In this document: piece after piece, positions 52,185-63,275 of the stretch | How positions within the stretch are numbered: the first letter of the stretch is position 1 | How the letters are laid out: the number at the start of each line of letters is the position of its first letter | From: Bacteroidota bacterium | GTDB taxonomy: Bacteria > Bacteroidota > Bacteroidia > AKYH767-A > 2013-40CM-41-45 | Direction: 5' to 3' | Assembly: GCA_003389385.1 (NCBI GenBank) | Contig: QQVM01000020.1 | Location: 1-64,000 of the forward strand | DNA: 64,000 nt | Notes under the pieces: generated by a model | What the model saw: the letters and a program-made list of their open reading frames with translations, nothing else | The model's database searches: none | What the model was told of the DNA's origin: nothing | Translations under genes and position numbers: made by a program

Positions 52185-54314
52185 ATGAGCAAAGAATTAA
52201 AATATACGAGAAACATTGGTATTTCCGCTCACATTGACGCAGGAAAAACCACGACTACTGAACGTATTCTTTACTATACCGGTAAAGTACACAAGATCGG
52301 AGAGGTGCATGAAGGCGCTGCTACCATGGACTGGATGGCCCAGGAGCAGGAAAGAGGTATCACCATTACTTCTGCTGCAACCACGACTTACTGGAACTAT
52401 AACAACGATCAATACAAGATTAACATCATCGATACGCCTGGTCACGTTGACTTCACAGTAGAAGTTGAGCGTTCCCTCCGTGTACTCGATGGCGCTGTTG
52501 CTCTTTTCTGTGCAGTGGGTGGTGTTGAGCCGCAGTCTGAGACAGTATGGCGCCAGATGAACAAATACAATGTTCCCCGTATCGGTTTCGTCAATAAGAT
52601 GGACCGTGCCGGAGCAAATTTCCTGAACGTAGTACAGCAGGTAAAGGAGCGCCTTTCAGGCAATCCTGTTCCTCTGCAGCTCCCTATCGGCGCTGAAGAC
52701 CTCTTCAAAGGAGTGGTTGACCTTATTACAAACAAAGCCATAATCTGGCATGAAGAAACAAAAGGAGCAACATTTGATGTAGTTCCAATTCCCATCGACA
52801 TGCAGGCTGATGTGAATCATTGGAGAGCCAATCTGGTGGAAGCTGTCGCTGAATTTGACGACCACCTGATGGAGAAATTCTTCGAAAATCCTGATTCAAT
52901 TACTGAGGAAGAACTACGCAATGCAATCAGAATGGCTACAAATGCCATGAAGATTACCCCGCTTCTTTGCGGTTCAGCTTTCAAGAACAAGGGTGTGCAG
53001 GTTATGCTGGATGCAGTAATCCAATATTTGCCTTCACCGATAGATGTTCCTGCTGTAATGGGAATCAATCCTGAAACAGATAAGGAAGAAGAAAGAAAGC
53101 CAGATCCCAAAGATAAATTTGCAGCCCTCGCTTTCAAGATCATGACTGATCCTTTTGTAGGTCGTCTTGCATTCTTCCGTGTATATTCGGGTAAGCTGGA
53201 TGCAGGATCCTATGTATTGAATGCACGCACGAATAAGAACGAGCGTATTTCAAGGATCATTCGAATGCACGCGAACAAGCAGAATCCGATCGACTTCATT
53301 GAAGCTGGTGATATCGGTGCTGCAGTTGGTTTTAAAGAAATCAGAACCGGTGATACACTGTGTGATCCGAATAATCCTATCGTACTCGAATCTATGTCAT
53401 TCCCGGTTCCTGTAATCGGACTAGCAATTGAGCCTAAGACTCAGGCTGACGTAGACAAACTCGGAATGGCTCTTGGCAAACTTGCTGAAGAGGATCCTAC
53501 TTTCCGTGTGAACACGGATGAGGAAACGGGCCAGACCGTGATCTCAGGAATGGGTGAGCTTCACCTGGAGATTATTGTGGACAGGTTAAAGAGGGAATTT
53601 AAGGTTGAGTGTAATCAGGGTGCACCACAGGTTGCTTACAAAGAAGCGCTGGTTGGCACTGCCACTCACCGTGAAGTATATAAGAAGCAGACAGGTGGTC
53701 GCGGTAAATTTGCCGATATCCAGTTTGAACTTTCACCGGCTGATAAGGATTGGCTTGAAAAAGGTCATACCGGACTTCAGTTTGTCAATGAAATCACAGG
53801 TGGTGCAATTCCAAGAGAATTCATCCCTGCAGTACAAAAAGGTTTTGATCAGAGTATGTCAACAGGTGTTCTTGCAGGATATCCGATTGACAGCATGAAG
53901 ATTCGCCTGTTTGACGGATCATTCCACGCGGTTGACTCCGACGCGCTTTCATTTGAAATTTGCGCAAAGATCGGTTTCCGCGAGTCTGCAGGAAAAGCTA
54001 AGCCAGTGTTGATGGAGCCAATCATGAAGGTTGAAGTAGTAACTCCAGACCTTTACATGGGAGACGTTATGGGTGACCTTAACAAGCGTCGCGGACAACT
54101 TGAAGGTATGGACACACGTGCCGGTGCACAGGTAATCAGGGCAAAAGTTCCACTGTCTGAAATGTTCGGATATGTAACAGCTCTTCGTACCATCACTTCA
54201 GGACGCGCTTCTTCCACTATGGAGTTCTCTCACTATGCTGAGTGTCCGAAAAGCCTTGCCGAGGAAGTAATCGCGAAGGTGAAAGGCAAAGCAAAAGCAG
54301 AAAACGTAAACTAA
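52185..54314 (+). CDS. fusA: Elongation factor G
   Basis: EF-G drives translocation on the ribosome. G motifs are [12 protein letters not shown] (G1), [12 protein letters not shown] (G2), [21 protein letters not shown] (G3) and [11 protein letters not shown] (G4). Domain IV has the tip segment [12 protein letters not shown], and the C-terminus ends with [14 protein letters not shown]. Length of 709 is usual. No tuf gene follows, unlike in Proteobacteria. Confidence 0.98.
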   Translation: MSKELKYTRNIGISAHIDAGKTTTTERILYYTGKVHKIGEVHEGAATMDWMAQEQERGITITSAATTTYWNYNNDQYKINIIDTPGHVDFTVEVERSLRVLDGAVALFCAVGGVEPQSETVWRQMNKYNVPRIGFVNKMDRAGANFLNVVQQVKERLSGNPVPLQLPIGAEDLFKGVVDLITNKAIIWHEETKGATFDVVPIPIDMQADVNHWRANLVEAVAEFDDHLMEKFFENPDSITEEELRNAIRMATNAMKITPLLCGSAFKNKGVQVMLDAVIQYLPSPIDVPAVMGINPETDKEEERKPDPKDKFAALAFKIMTDPFVGRLAFFRVYSGKLDAGSYVLNARTNKNERISRIIRMHANKQNPIDFIEAGDIGAAVGFKEIRTGDTLCDPNNPIVLESMSFPVPVIGLAIEPKTQADVDKLGMALGKLAEEDPTFRVNTDEETGQTVISGMGELHLEIIVDRLKREFKVECNQGAPQVAYKEALVGTATHREVYKKQTGGRGKFADIQFELSPADKDWLEKGHTGLQFVNEITGGAIPREFIPAVQKGFDQSMSTGVLAGYPIDSMKIRLFDGSFHAVDSDALSFEICAKIGFRESAGKAKPVLMEPIMKVEVVTPDLYMGDVMGDLNKRRGQLEGMDTRAGAQVIRAKVPLSEMFGYVTALRTITSGRASSTMEFSHYAECPKSLAEEVIAKVKGKAKAENVN

Positions 54315-54361
54315 TTACCAGTATCAGGATTATTCAATATCACAAATAAACGTTCTTTCAA

Positions 54362-54670
54362 ATGTCACAGCGAATCCGCATCAAATTGAAATCTTACGAT
54401 CACAATCTCGTTGACAAGTCAGCAGAGAAAATTGTGAAGACGGTGAAAATCACAGGCGCAGTAGTGAATGGTCCCATTCCACTGCCAACCGACAAAAAAA
54501 TCTTTACCGTATTGCGTTCACCACACGTGAACAAGAAAGCGCGTGAGCAGTTTCAGTTGTGTGCATACAAGCGACTTCTCGACATATACAATTCATCGGC
54601 CAAGACAGTTGATGCACTGATGAAACTGGAATTGCCGAGCGGTGTTGAAGTTGAAATTAAAGCAAGTTAA
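54362..54670 (+). CDS. rpsJ: 30S ribosomal protein S10
   Basis: S10 is a 30S head protein and in E. coli also the NusE antitermination factor. [17 protein letters not shown] and [28 protein letters not shown] are characteristic. Length of 102 is normal. It starts 47 bases after fusA with no promoter or terminator seen between, so the str and S10 sets are probably one transcript. Confidence 0.97.
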   Translation: MSQRIRIKLKSYDHNLVDKSAEKIVKTVKITGAVVNGPIPLPTDKKIFTVLRSPHVNKKAREQFQLCAYKRLLDIYNSSAKTVDALMKLELPSGVEVEIKAS

Positions 54671-54699
54671 TAAACAAGAATAAAAAAATAATGGCGAAT

Positions 54700-54718
54700 G
54701 TCTGAATTCCGTTCAGAC
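54700..54718 (+). promoter_or_regulatory. Hairpin in the rplC leader
   Basis: GTCTGAA and TTCAGAC form a perfect 7-base stem with loop TTCCG, 25 bases before the rplC ATG. There is no T-run. It may control L3 translation or processing. Confidence 0.45.
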
Positions 54719-54742
54719 CGCTGGCCTAAACAAACAGAAACA

Positions 54743-55360
54743 ATGTCTGGAATTATCGGAAAGAAAATCGGAATGACCAGTGTCTTTGGAGCAGACGGAA
54801 AATACATACCCTGCACCATAGTACAAGCCGGTCCCTGTGTTGTCACTCAGGTTAAGACAAAAGACACAGATGGTTATGAGGCTGTACAGCTTTCTTTCGG
54901 CGAACGTAAAGAAAAGCATACAAGCAGCGCGATGGCCGGCCACTTCAAGAAATCGGGCGCAAGTCCGAAAAGAAAAGTGGTTGAGTTTCGCCACTTCCCT
55001 GAGCTTCCTGCACTCGGGAGCGAAATCAAAGTTGACCTCTTTGCGGAGGGTGATTTTGTGGACGTTATCGGCACAAGCAAGGGTAAGGGTTTCCAGGGTG
55101 TTGTACGCCGTCATCACTTCAGCGGTGTTGGTATGCAGACACACGGACAGCACAACCGTCTTCGCGCACCAGGATCACTGGGTGCTTCATCGGATCCTTC
55201 ACGAGTAATGAAGGGAATGAGAATGGGAGGACAGATGGGAGCTCGCCGCGCGAAAATTCAGAATCTTCAGATAGTTAAAGTTATGCCTGAGCAAAACGTG
55301 CTGATCATCAAAGGCGCAGTACCGGGTCATAATGGTTCATATGTAATTGTGGAGAAATAA
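54743..55360 (+). CDS. rplC: 50S ribosomal protein L3
   Basis: L3 binds 23S rRNA near the peptidyl transferase centre. [16 protein letters not shown] is the family start, so ATG 54743 is preferred to an ATG 45 bases upstream that lies within the leader hairpin. The central [15 protein letters not shown] and [20 protein letters not shown] are conserved and include the Gln site methylated in many bacteria. Confidence 0.96.
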   Translation: MSGIIGKKIGMTSVFGADGKYIPCTIVQAGPCVVTQVKTKDTDGYEAVQLSFGERKEKHTSSAMAGHFKKSGASPKRKVVEFRHFPELPALGSEIKVDLFAEGDFVDVIGTSKGKGFQGVVRRHHFSGVGMQTHGQHNRLRAPGSLGASSDPSRVMKGMRMGGQMGARRAKIQNLQIVKVMPEQNVLIIKGAVPGHNGSYVIVEK

Positions 55361-55362
55361 AA

Positions 55363-55995
55363 ATGGAATTAGCGATCTTAAATACATCCGGTAAAGAAAC
55401 CGGCAAGAAGGTGAAGCTGAATGATGAGATCTTTGGCATAGAGCCAAATGATCACGCGATTTACCTTGATGTGAAGCAGTTTCTTGCCAATCAGAGACAG
55501 GGAACTCACAAATCAAAGGAGCGCGCAGAAATTGCCCGCACAACCAAGAAGCTGAAGCGTCAAAAGGGTACTGGCGGCGCAAGGGCAGGATCTATGAAAT
55601 CACCTCTCTTCGTAGGCGGTGGCCGCGTTTTCGGTCCTCGTCCGAGAGACTATTCATTCAAGCTGAACAAAAAGCTTAAGCACCTGGCATGCAAGTCAGC
55701 TTTGACTTACAAAGCAAAGGAGAAAGGCATCATGATGCTTGAATCATTCAAGATGGACAGCCCTAAGACAAAAGGTTATGTCGATATCCTGAAAAACTTA
55801 AGTCTGGCAGACCAGAAAGTTCTGATGGTGCTTCCTCAGCACGATTCAAACATCTATCTGTCATCAAGAAATATAGAGCGTAATAAAGTCACCACAGCAG
55901 CAGAGTTGAATACATACGACATTCTCAATGCACAAAACATTGTGTTTGTTGAAGGTTCAGTTCCGGTGCTTGAAAACAGATTTTTAGCAAAATGA
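55363..55995 (+). CDS. rplD: 50S ribosomal protein L4
   Basis: L4 lines the peptide exit tunnel. The extended loop is [22 protein letters not shown], then [16 protein letters not shown]. Length of 210 fits. It starts 2 bases after rplC and overlaps rplW by ATGA, so it is tightly coupled to both. In E. coli L4 represses the S10 operon; no equivalent leader is visible before rpsJ here. Confidence 0.96.
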   Translation: MELAILNTSGKETGKKVKLNDEIFGIEPNDHAIYLDVKQFLANQRQGTHKSKERAEIARTTKKLKRQKGTGGARAGSMKSPLFVGGGRVFGPRPRDYSFKLNKKLKHLACKSALTYKAKEKGIMMLESFKMDSPKTKGYVDILKNLSLADQKVLMVLPQHDSNIYLSSRNIERNKVTTAAELNTYDILNAQNIVFVEGSVPVLENRFLAK

Positions 55996-56282
55996 GCATC
56001 TTAAAGAAACCAATCATCACTGAAAAGATGACCAAGGCCGGGGAAAAGCTGGGCCAGTACGGTTTTATTGTGGACAACAATGCCAACAAGATTCAGATCA
56101 AGAAGGCAGTTGAAGCAATGTATAATGTGACCGTAGAAAGCGTGAATACAATGAAGACCGCAGGCAAGAGAAAGGTGCGCGCAACCAAGACAAGCATGCA
56201 GGTTGGAAACACAGGCACTCACAAAAAGGCTGTAGTTACCCTGAAGAAGGGCGAGACTATTGACTTTTACAGTAACATATAA
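55992..56282 (+). CDS. rplW: 50S ribosomal protein L23
   Basis: L23 lies at the tunnel exit and docks trigger factor and [22 protein letters not shown] and [23 protein letters not shown] are the family motifs. It overlaps rplD by 4 bases. Length of 96 is normal. Confidence 0.96.
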   Translation: MSILKKPIITEKMTKAGEKLGQYGFIVDNNANKIQIKKAVEAMYNVTVESVNTMKTAGKRKVRATKTSMQVGNTGTHKKAVVTLKKGETIDFYSNI

Positions 56283-56301
56283 AAATTAGGAGAGAAGAAT
56301 C

Positions 56302-57123
56302 ATGGCAGTAAAGAAACTTCGCCCGATGACTCCGAGCCAGAGACACACCATCTCTGACTCTTACGATGATATTACCACGAACCGCCCTGAAGCAAGCCTT
56401 CTTGTCCCAAGAAAGCGCAGCGGAGGACGTAACAGCGATGGTAAGATGACAATGCGTTACATCGGCGGTGGACACAAGAGAAAATACCGTTTGATTGACT
56501 TCAAACGTGACAAGCACGGAATTGAAGGAGTTGTAAAGACAGTTGAGTACGATCCTAACCGTACATCGAGAATTGCACTTGTTCATTACAAAGACGGAGA
56601 AAAGAGATATATCATTTGTCCGAACGGTTTAAAAGTTGGTCAGACTATCATGTCTGGTACAAGTGCAGTTCCTGAGATTGGAAATGCAATGTTCCTGAAA
56701 GACATTCCACTGGGTACTCTCATTCACAACATTGAAATGCGACCTGGTCAGGGTGCGGAGATCGCGCGCAGCGCGGGAACTTACGCTCAGCTTGCAGCAC
56801 GTGACGGAAAATATGCCGTGATCAAAATGCCTAGCGGAGAAACAAGAATGATTCTTACCACATGTCTTGCTACAATCGGAACAGTTTCCAATGCTGATCA
56901 CATACAGGAGAGACTCGGAAAAGCCGGTCGTTCACGCTGGATGGGCCGCAGGCCACGTGTAAGAGGAGTTGCCATGAATCCAGTTGATCACCCGATGGGC
57001 GGAGGAGAAGGACGCGCATCCGGAGGGCATCCTCGTTCACGCAAAGGATTGCTTGCTAAAGGTTACAAGACCCGCAAGAACAAGTCTAGCAACCGTTACA
57101 TCATTGAAAGACGTAAGAAATAA
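56302..57123 (+). CDS. rplB: 50S ribosomal protein L2
   Basis: L2 supports subunit joining and peptidyl transfer. [20 protein letters not shown] near residue 40 and the C-terminal [16 protein letters not shown] with the conserved His are intact. Length of 273 is standard. An AGGAGAG stretch 5' of the ATG is an unusually good Shine-Dalgarno match for this genome. Confidence 0.97.
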   Translation: MAVKKLRPMTPSQRHTISDSYDDITTNRPEASLLVPRKRSGGRNSDGKMTMRYIGGGHKRKYRLIDFKRDKHGIEGVVKTVEYDPNRTSRIALVHYKDGEKRYIICPNGLKVGQTIMSGTSAVPEIGNAMFLKDIPLGTLIHNIEMRPGQGAEIARSAGTYAQLAARDGKYAVIKMPSGETRMILTTCLATIGTVSNADHIQERLGKAGRSRWMGRRPRVRGVAMNPVDHPMGGGEGRASGGHPRSRKGLLAKGYKTRKNKSSNRYIIERRKK

Positions 57124-57176
57124 TCAGTTTAAACAATAAGGAAAGTTAATTTCCTCAAATAATAAAGAACAGAACA

Positions 57177-57452
57177 ATGGCTCGTTCACTTAAAAAAGGA
57201 CCTTACATAGCCCACCATCTTGAGAAGAAAGTTGCTCAGATGAGTGAAAGCAAAAAGAAGACAGTAATAAAGACCTGGGCTCGCGCATCAATGATAGCTC
57301 CGGAGTTCGTCGGATTAACTTTTGCTGTTCACAACGGAAACAAGTTCATACCTGTTTACGTGACTGAAAACATGGTTGGACACAAACTGGGAGAATTTGC
57401 TCCTACAAGGACATTCCGCGGGCACAGCGGAAGTAAGAATGTTAATGCCTGA
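57177..57452 (+). CDS. rpsS: 30S ribosomal protein S19
   Basis: S19 is in the 30S head and contacts S13. [42 protein letters not shown] and [18 protein letters not shown] are diagnostic. Length of 91 is normal. Confidence 0.97.
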   Translation: MARSLKKGPYIAHHLEKKVAQMSESKKKTVIKTWARASMIAPEFVGLTFAVHNGNKFIPVYVTENMVGHKLGEFAPTRTFRGHSGSKNVNA

Positions 57453-57477
57453 TAAATCGTATCAATAGAAAAGTATC

Positions 57478-57924
57478 ATGGGAGTCAGAAAAAGAGAAGC
57501 TGCTGAAAAGCGCAAGGAAAATAAGAAGAACACTGCAGTCGCACGCCTTGTGAATGTACCGACATCACCTAGGAAAATGCGTGTGGTTGCCGACCTAGTT
57601 CGCGGCAAGGAAGTAATGCAGGCTATGAATATCCTGAAATACAATCCAAAAGCTCCGGCTGCCCGTCTGGAAAAACTTCTCCAGTCAGCAATCGTGAATT
57701 GGGAAGCAAAGAGCGGAGATAAGATCGACGAAGGAAAAGTATATGTAAAGAGCATCAACGTTGACAGTGCAAGAATGCTGAAGCGTCTTCGCCCGGCTCC
57801 GCAAGGTAGGGGATACAGAGTTCGCAAGCGTTCAAACCACGTCACAATTATCCTTGATGACATTGCAAACAGACCTTCGAAAGGTGAATCAAAGAAGTCA
57901 GAAGTAAAAGAATCAGCAGAGTAA
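57478..57924 (+). CDS. rplV: 50S ribosomal protein L22 with terminal extensions
   Basis: The L22 core has SPRKMRVVADLVRGKEVMQAM and KRLRPAPQGRGYRVRKRSNHVTI, the tunnel loop region. The protein is about 38 residues longer than E. coli L22, with a basic N-terminal stretch (RKREAAEKRKENKKN) and an acidic Ser/Glu/Lys tail after IILDDI. Confidence 0.95.
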   Translation: MGVRKREAAEKRKENKKNTAVARLVNVPTSPRKMRVVADLVRGKEVMQAMNILKYNPKAPAARLEKLLQSAIVNWEAKSGDKIDEGKVYVKSINVDSARMLKRLRPAPQGRGYRVRKRSNHVTIILDDIANRPSKGESKKSEVKESAE

Positions 57925-57971
57925 TAAAAAAATAAATCCTGATCCGGCAAAGCCGGGCTAATCAATAAAAA

Positions 57972-58736
57972 ATGGGACAAAAAACCAATCCAATAGGCAA
58001 CAGACTCGGCATCATACGTGGCTGGGATTCCAACTGGTACGGCGGCAGAAAATATGCTGACAAGCTGGTTGAGGATGAGAAGATCCGCAAGTACCTGAAC
58101 GTACGTCTTCAAAAGGGCGGCGTTGCAAAAATCGTGATCGAGCGCACTATGAAGCTTATCACTGTAACAATCCACACTGCCCGTCCGGGTATTGTAATTG
58201 GAAAAGGTGGGCAGGAAGTTGACAAGCTGAAGGAAGAGCTAAAGAAGCTTACAAAGAAGGATGTTCAGATTAACATCTTTGAAATAAAGAGACCGGAGCT
58301 GGATGCTCAGTTAGTTGCAGACGGAATAGCCAGGCAGATTGAGGCGAGGATTTCATTCCGTCGTGCGGCAAAGATGGCAATCGCTTCTACTATGAGAATG
58401 GGAGCAGAGGGAGTTCGTGTGATGACAGCCGGCAGGCTTGGAGGTGCAGAGATTGCTCGTACAGAGCAGTACAAAGACGGACGCATTCCACTGCACACAT
58501 TCCGTGCAGATATCGATTTTGCCATTGCGGAAGCACATACTTCCTATGGAATCATCGGCATCAAGGTGTGGATTTGCAAAGGAGAGGTTTATGGAAAGCG
58601 TGATTTGTCTCCGAATATCGGATCAAGCACCACTACAACAGCACCAAAGGGTCTGACACATACAGGAAGAGGAGATCGTGGAGATCGTGGAGACCGCGGG
58701 GGTCGCGGGGGACGCGGTAAGAGAAAAGAACAATAA
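57972..58736 (+). CDS. rpsC: 30S ribosomal protein S3 with GDR/GGR-repeat tail
   Basis: S3 lines the mRNA entry channel. The KH domain has [21 protein letters not shown], and [21 protein letters not shown] follows. [11 protein letters not shown] at the end leads into five 3-residue repeats [15 protein letters not shown], then GKRKEQ, encoded by a 9-base tandem repeat at 58671-58715. The tail is absent from E. coli S3 and should bind RNA nonspecifically. Confidence 0.96.
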   Translation: MGQKTNPIGNRLGIIRGWDSNWYGGRKYADKLVEDEKIRKYLNVRLQKGGVAKIVIERTMKLITVTIHTARPGIVIGKGGQEVDKLKEELKKLTKKDVQINIFEIKRPELDAQLVADGIARQIEARISFRRAAKMAIASTMRMGAEGVRVMTAGRLGGAEIARTEQYKDGRIPLHTFRADIDFAIAEAHTSYGIIGIKVWICKGEVYGKRDLSPNIGSSTTTTAPKGLTHTGRGDRGDRGDRGGRGGRGKRKEQ

Positions 58737-58774
58737 GCACAAGGCATAGTATTAAACTATTATTTGAATAAACG

Positions 58775-59194
58775 ATGTTACAGCCAAAGAAGACGAAATT
58801 CAGAAAACAGCATAAAATGGTTCCAAAGGGGAATGCCACCCGCGGTCACGAGCTTTCATTCGGATCGTTCGGAATCAAATCGCTTGAGACAGGATGGCTT
58901 CCAAGCAAGCAGATCGAGGCAGCACGTGTTGCGGTAACCCGTTACATGAAGCGTGAAGGACAGATCTGGTGCAGGATATTTCCTGACAAGCCGATCACCC
59001 GCAAGCCTGCAGAGGTTCGAATGGGTAAGGGAAAAGGTAATCCGGAATTCTGGGTTGCTGTAGTGAAGCCCGGCACAGTCATCTTCGAAGCTGAAGGAGT
59101 TCCTGAAGCGACAGCAAGAGAAGCCCTTCGTCTGGCAGCACAGAAGTTATCTGTCAACACCAAGTTCATTATCCGCCGCGATTACGTCGGATAA
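58775..59194 (+). CDS. rplP: 50S ribosomal protein L16
   Basis: L16 helps position tRNA in the A site. [15 protein letters not shown], then [20 protein letters not shown] and [20 protein letters not shown] are conserved. The Arg hydroxylated in some bacteria lies in the MGKGKGNPE region neighbourhood. Length of 139 is normal. Confidence 0.97.
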   Translation: MLQPKKTKFRKQHKMVPKGNATRGHELSFGSFGIKSLETGWLPSKQIEAARVAVTRYMKREGQIWCRIFPDKPITRKPAEVRMGKGKGNPEFWVAVVKPGTVIFEAEGVPEATAREALRLAAQKLSVNTKFIIRRDYVG

Positions 59195-59230
59195 TATTCA
59201 AGGTAAAACTGAAGAAAAATTAAGAGCATC

Positions 59231-59437
59231 ATGAAAAAAGAGGACATAAAAGAATTGACAACGGATGAACTGAAGCTTCGTCTTGCAGAAGAGAAGAATC
59301 TTTATGTGAAAATGAAGATGAACCATGCCGTGTCTCCTATAGAAAATCCTATGAAGATTCGTGCCACTCGCCGTGGTATTGCAATGCTTCACACGGAACT
59401 GACTAAGCGCGCGAAAGCGGATCAAAAGAACAAATAA
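59231..59437 (+). CDS. rpmC: 50S ribosomal protein L29
   Basis: L29 is a small two-helix protein at the tunnel exit. [20 protein letters not shown] and [20 protein letters not shown] match the family. Length of 68 is normal. rpsQ starts 17 bases later. Confidence 0.95.
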   Translation: MKKEDIKELTTDELKLRLAEEKNLYVKMKMNHAVSPIENPMKIRATRRGIAMLHTELTKRAKADQKNK

Positions 59438-59454
59438 GCCAAGCGAAGAATCAA

Positions 59455-59727
59455 ATGGAAAATACAATAAATCAAAAGCGCGGACTGCGTAAAGAGCGTG
59501 TCGGAGTTGTGGTGAGCAACAAGATGAACAAGAGCATTGTTGTCTCTGTTGAGCGCAAGAAGAAGCACCCGATGTACGGCAAATTCATCAAGACGACCAA
59601 GACATTCATGGCTCATGATGAAAAGAACGAATGCCAGATCGGCGACTTGGTGAAAATCACCGAAACCCGTCCATTGAGCAAGAACAAGACCTGGCGTCTT
59701 ACAGAAATCCTGGAGAGGGTTAAGTAA
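59455..59727 (+). CDS. rpsQ: 30S ribosomal protein S17
   Basis: S17 is a primary 16S-binding OB-fold protein. [20 protein letters not shown] and [19 protein letters not shown], followed by [21 protein letters not shown], define it. The first ten residues ([10 protein letters not shown]) are a short extension. Confidence 0.96.
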   Translation: MENTINQKRGLRKERVGVVVSNKMNKSIVVSVERKKKHPMYGKFIKTTKTFMAHDEKNECQIGDLVKITETRPLSKNKTWRLTEILERVK

Positions 59728-59757
59728 TTTTTAATAAACGATTAATAAAGAACAGCG

Positions 59758-60126
59758 ATGATACAGCAAGAATCAAGATGCGTAGTGGCTGACAACAGCG
59801 GAGCCAAAGAAGTGCTTTGCATACGGGTGTTAGGCGGAACCAAGAAGCGTTATGCTTCAATCGGCGATAAAATTGTAGTAACGGTTAAGCATGCACTGCC
59901 AAGCGGTAATATTAAAAAAGGTACGGTATCAAAGGCAGTGGTGGTACGCACCAAAAAAGAAGTGAAGAGACAGGACGGTTCCTACATCCGTTTTGACGAC
60001 AATGCGGTCGTGTTGCTTAATGCACAGGATGAACTTCGTGGCACGCGTATTTTCGGGCCGGTTGCCCGTGAACTCCGTGAAAAGCAATTCATGAAAATTG
60101 TTTCTCTCGCACCAGAAGTTCTTTAA
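59758..60126 (+). CDS. rplN: 50S ribosomal protein L14
   Basis: L14 binds 23S rRNA at the subunit interface. [19 protein letters not shown] at the start and [23 protein letters not shown] near the end are diagnostic. Length of 122 is standard. Confidence 0.97.
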   Translation: MIQQESRCVVADNSGAKEVLCIRVLGGTKKRYASIGDKIVVTVKHALPSGNIKKGTVSKAVVVRTKKEVKRQDGSYIRFDDNAVVLLNAQDELRGTRIFGPVARELREKQFMKIVSLAPEVL

Positions 60127-60152
60127 TCACAAATAGAAAAGATCCGATTACA

Positions 60153-60488
60153 ATGGAAAGAAAATATAACAAACAGCAAAAGCTCAACATCCGCAAGGGT
60201 GACATCGTGAAAGTGATTTCCGGTGATTCACGCGGCACACAGGGACGTGTCCTGGATGTTTTCCGCAAAGAACGCAGAGTTCTAGTGGAAGGTGTGAACA
60301 TGGTGAGCAAACACACGAAGCCGAATGCCAAGAATACACAGGGAGGCATTGTGAAGAAAGAGGCGCCGATCCACATTTCAAACGTGATGCTGGTTGACGG
60401 CAAAGGCAATGCGACCAGAATTGGCCGCAAGATGGAAGGCGATGAATTAGTCAGATATTCTAAAAAATCAGGGGAGGTAATCAAATAA
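60153..60488 (+). CDS. rplX: 50S ribosomal protein L24
   Basis: L24 is an early assembly protein with a KOW motif: [25 protein letters not shown]. The N-terminal [10 protein letters not shown] is a small basic extension. Its TAA shares one base with the rplE ATG (TAATG at 60486-60490), so translation is coupled. Confidence 0.96.
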   Translation: MERKYNKQQKLNIRKGDIVKVISGDSRGTQGRVLDVFRKERRVLVEGVNMVSKHTKPNAKNTQGGIVKKEAPIHISNVMLVDGKGNATRIGRKMEGDELVRYSKKSGEVIK

Positions 60489-61039
60489 TGTCTTACGTAC
60501 CTAGCTTAAAAGAAAAATACAGCAAGGAGATTACTCCGGCGCTCAGAAAGAAGTTTAATTACAAGAGCGGCATGCAAGTGCCGAAGCTGACCAAGATCTG
60601 CATTAATCAAGGTGTGGGTGATGCTGTAAGCGACAAGAAGCTGATTGAATATTCAATCAACGAGATTACAGCGATCACAGGCCAGAAGGCAGTGGCCACT
60701 AAGTCGAAGAAGGACATCTCCAACTTCAAGCTGAGGGTGAATGTTCCAATCGGTGTGCGTGTCACACTTCGAGACATCAAGATGTATGAGTTCCTTGAAA
60801 GGCTTATCTCAGTCGCTCTGCCACGTATCCGTGACTTTCGTGGAGTGAATCCAAAAGGATTTGACGGCAGAGGCAATTACACGCTCGGTGTAACTGAACA
60901 AATCATCTTTCCTGAAATCGACATCGACAAGGTGAACAAGATTACGGGAATGGATATCACCTTCGTAACTACAGCAAATACAGATGAGGAAGCAATGGAA
61001 CTGCTTCGTGAATTTGGAATCCCATTCCGCACTAACTAA
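60488..61039 (+). CDS. rplE: 50S ribosomal protein L5
   Basis: L5 binds 5S rRNA in the central protuberance. [38 protein letters not shown] and [20 protein letters not shown] are characteristic. Length of 183 fits, and the start overlaps rplX by one base. Confidence 0.97.
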   Translation: MSYVPSLKEKYSKEITPALRKKFNYKSGMQVPKLTKICINQGVGDAVSDKKLIEYSINEITAITGQKAVATKSKKDISNFKLRVNVPIGVRVTLRDIKMYEFLERLISVALPRIRDFRGVNPKGFDGRGNYTLGVTEQIIFPEIDIDKVNKITGMDITFVTTANTDEEAMELLREFGIPFRTN

Positions 61040-61065
61040 AACCGAAAAAGAAAAATAAAGATATC

Positions 61066-61335
61066 ATGGCAAAAGAATCAATGAAAGCCAGGGAAGCTAA
61101 GAGGGCAAAGATGGCTGCTCGTTACGCTGCTAAACGTGAAGCATTAAAAACCTCCGGTGATTATGCTGCTCTCGACAAACTTCCGAAGAATGCATCTCCG
61201 GTACGCATGCATAACCGCTGCAAACTTACAGGTCGTCCACGCGGTTACATGAGAGTGTTCGGCATCTCCCGAGTACTTTTCAGAAAAATGGCTCTCGCAG
61301 GAAAAATCCCAGGTGTAACTAAAGCCAGCTGGTAA
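61066..61335 (+). CDS. rpsN: 30S ribosomal protein S14 (zinc-independent form)
   Basis: The protein has 89 residues and only one cysteine ([14 protein letters not shown]), so it is the long C-minus type that lacks the CxxC zinc pairs of the 61-residue form. The C-terminus [20 protein letters not shown] is standard for 30S head binding. Confidence 0.96.
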   Translation: MAKESMKAREAKRAKMAARYAAKREALKTSGDYAALDKLPKNASPVRMHNRCKLTGRPRGYMRVFGISRVLFRKMALAGKIPGVTKASW

Positions 61336-61371
61336 TTAAATAATCAAGGAAAAACGCAACATCATCATACA

Positions 61372-61767
61372 ATGACAGATCCAATTGCAGACTTCATTAC
61401 CCGTATCCGCAATGCCGTGAGAGCGAATCACCGCATTGTTCAGGTACCTGCTTCTAATCTGAAGAAGGACATGACAAAAATCCTGAAGGACAAAGGGTAT
61501 ATTCTCGACTATAAATTCGAGGAAGACAACAAACAAGGCAACATAAAAATTGCACTTAAATATCACCCGGTGACAAAAGCGCCGGCAATCCGCAACCTGA
61601 CAAGGATATCCAAGCCAGGTCTGAGAAAATACTCTGGCGTAGACACCATGCCAAGAGTGCTGAACGGTCTCGGTATCGCGATCCTTTCTACATCGAAAGG
61701 CGTGATGACAGACAAGGAAGCGCGTCAGGAGAAAGTTGGCGGAGAAGTGCTTTGTTATGTTTATTAA
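61372..61767 (+). CDS. rpsH: 30S ribosomal protein S8
   Basis: S8 binds the 16S central domain and in E. coli regulates the spc operon. [20 protein letters not shown] and the C-terminal [19 protein letters not shown] with GGEVLCYVY are conserved. Length of 131 is normal. Confidence 0.97.
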   Translation: MTDPIADFITRIRNAVRANHRIVQVPASNLKKDMTKILKDKGYILDYKFEEDNKQGNIKIALKYHPVTKAPAIRNLTRISKPGLRKYSGVDTMPRVLNGLGIAILSTSKGVMTDKEARQEKVGGEVLCYVY

Positions 61768-61787
61768 TAATCAGAAAGAAAAAGACA

Positions 61788-62342
61788 ATGTCACGTATTG
61801 GAAAATTACCTATAGAAATTCCTGCTAAGGTTGAAGTTAAAGTCGCAGGGAGTACCGTCCACGTAAAAGGACCAAAGGGAGAATTATCTCAAAAGCTCAA
61901 CGACGGCATCAGTATAAAAGTTGACGGAAGCACTCTTACAGTGGAGAGAGCAAGCGATGCAAAGCATCACCGTTCACAGCACGGTCTTTACCGCGCTCTG
62001 ATCAACAATATGATCGTGGGAGTTTCTCAGGGTTTCGTAAAACAACAGGAACTGATTGGTGTTGGTTACAAAGCAACTAACCAGGGTCAACTTCTTGACC
62101 TTGTACTCGGATACTCTCACCACTTTGTGTTTGAGATTCCGGCTGAAGTGAAAGTTAGCACCAAGCAGGAAAAAGGACAAGCACCGACCATCATTCTTGA
62201 AAGCGCGGACAAGCAATTGCTTGGAGCAGTAGCAGCCAAGATTCGCTCACTGCGTGCTCCAGAACCATACAAAGGAAAAGGTGTGAAGTTCAGTAATGAA
62301 GTATTAAGAAGAAAAGCCGGTAAATCGGTAGCTAAAAAATAA
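61788..62342 (+). CDS. rplF: 50S ribosomal protein L6
   Basis: L6 lies near the sarcin-ricin loop. MSRIGKLPIEIPAKVEV is the family start, so ATG 61788 is used rather than in-frame starts within rpsH. VGVGYKATNQGQLLDLVLGYSH-like and RAPEPYKGKGVKFSNEVLRRKAGK motifs are present (first: ELIGVGYKATNQGQLL). Confidence 0.96.
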   Translation: MSRIGKLPIEIPAKVEVKVAGSTVHVKGPKGELSQKLNDGISIKVDGSTLTVERASDAKHHRSQHGLYRALINNMIVGVSQGFVKQQELIGVGYKATNQGQLLDLVLGYSHHFVFEIPAEVKVSTKQEKGQAPTIILESADKQLLGAVAAKIRSLRAPEPYKGKGVKFSNEVLRRKAGKSVAKK

Positions 62343-62348
62343 TTAGTC

Positions 62349-62702
62349 ATGTTAAAGAAACAGCTCAGAAGAAATAGCATTCGCCAGCGTATTCGCAGGA
62401 AAATCAAAGGTACTCCGGAGATGCCGCGTCTGTCGGTTTTCAGGAGCAATAAGGAAATCTATGCCCAGCTGATAGATGACGTAACGGGAATCACTCTTGC
62501 AGCAGCCTCTTCCTCAGCCAAGGATATGGAATCGTTGAAAGGAAACAAGGTTGAGATCGCCAAGGCTGTAGGTAAGGCGATAGCCGGAAAAGCAAGCCAG
62601 AGCGGGATCAGCAAGGTGATATTTGACCGTGGAGGGTATTTGTATCATGGAAGGGTGAAAGCCCTTGCCGAAGGAGCTAGAGAAGGCGGATTACAATTCT
62701 AA
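62349..62702 (+). CDS. rplR: 50S ribosomal protein L18
   Basis: L18 binds 5S r[21 protein letters not shown] and [20 protein letters not shown] are the family motifs, and the basic N-terminus ([16 protein letters not shown]) contacts RNA. Length of 117 is normal, 6 bases after rplF. Confidence 0.97.
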   Translation: MLKKQLRRNSIRQRIRRKIKGTPEMPRLSVFRSNKEIYAQLIDDVTGITLAAASSSAKDMESLKGNKVEIAKAVGKAIAGKASQSGISKVIFDRGGYLYHGRVKALAEGAREGGLQF

Positions 62703-62728
62703 CAAGCAAAAAAACTGATCAATACACT

Positions 62729-63247
62729 ATGTCAGCAGCAAACGTAAAAAGAGTTAAAACAAGCGAGATCGAACTGAAAGACCGCCTTGTTACTGTGAAC
62801 AGGGTTACCAAAGTAACCAAAGGAGGACGCGCATTCACTTTCGCCGCAATCGTTGTGGTTGGAGATGAAAAAGGAGTAGTTGGACACGGACTTGGCAAAG
62901 CAAAAGAGGTTACAGACGCGGTTCAGAAAGGAATTGATGACGCAAAGAAGAATCTGGTGAAAGTTCCGATCATCAAAGGAACTGTTCCTCATGAATCTTA
63001 TGGAAAGTTCGGTGGCGCACTTGTTTATCTGAAGCCAGCCGCACCAGGAACAGGAGTGATCGCAGGAGGTGCGATGCGTTCTGTGCTGGAGAGCGTAGGT
63101 ATTCACGATGTACTTGCAAAGTCAAAAGGCAGCTCAAATCCTCACAACGTAGTGAAGGCTACAATTGACGCCCTCATGCAAATGCGTGATCCGGCTACAG
63201 TAGCTCAACACCGCGGAATTAAGATGGAAAGAGTTTTCAATGGTTAA
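62729..63247 (+). CDS. rpsE: 30S ribosomal protein S5
   Basis: S5 acts in translational accuracy. [20 protein letters not shown] and [26 protein letters not shown] are the double-stranded RNA-binding region, and [19 protein letters not shown] follows. The spectinomycin loop ([10 protein letters not shown]) looks wild-type. Length of 172 fits. Confidence 0.97.
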   Translation: MSAANVKRVKTSEIELKDRLVTVNRVTKVTKGGRAFTFAAIVVVGDEKGVVGHGLGKAKEVTDAVQKGIDDAKKNLVKVPIIKGTVPHESYGKFGGALVYLKPAAPGTGVIAGGAMRSVLESVGIHDVLAKSKGSSNPHNVVKATIDALMQMRDPATVAQHRGIKMERVFNG

Positions 63248-63275
63248 TCGCTGAAAAGCAATAAAAAAGATTACA

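Noticed and set aside
57462-58175. 237-residue minus-strand frame across rplV and rpsC
   Set aside because: It is antisense to two certain ribosomal genes, spans their junction and has no family match.
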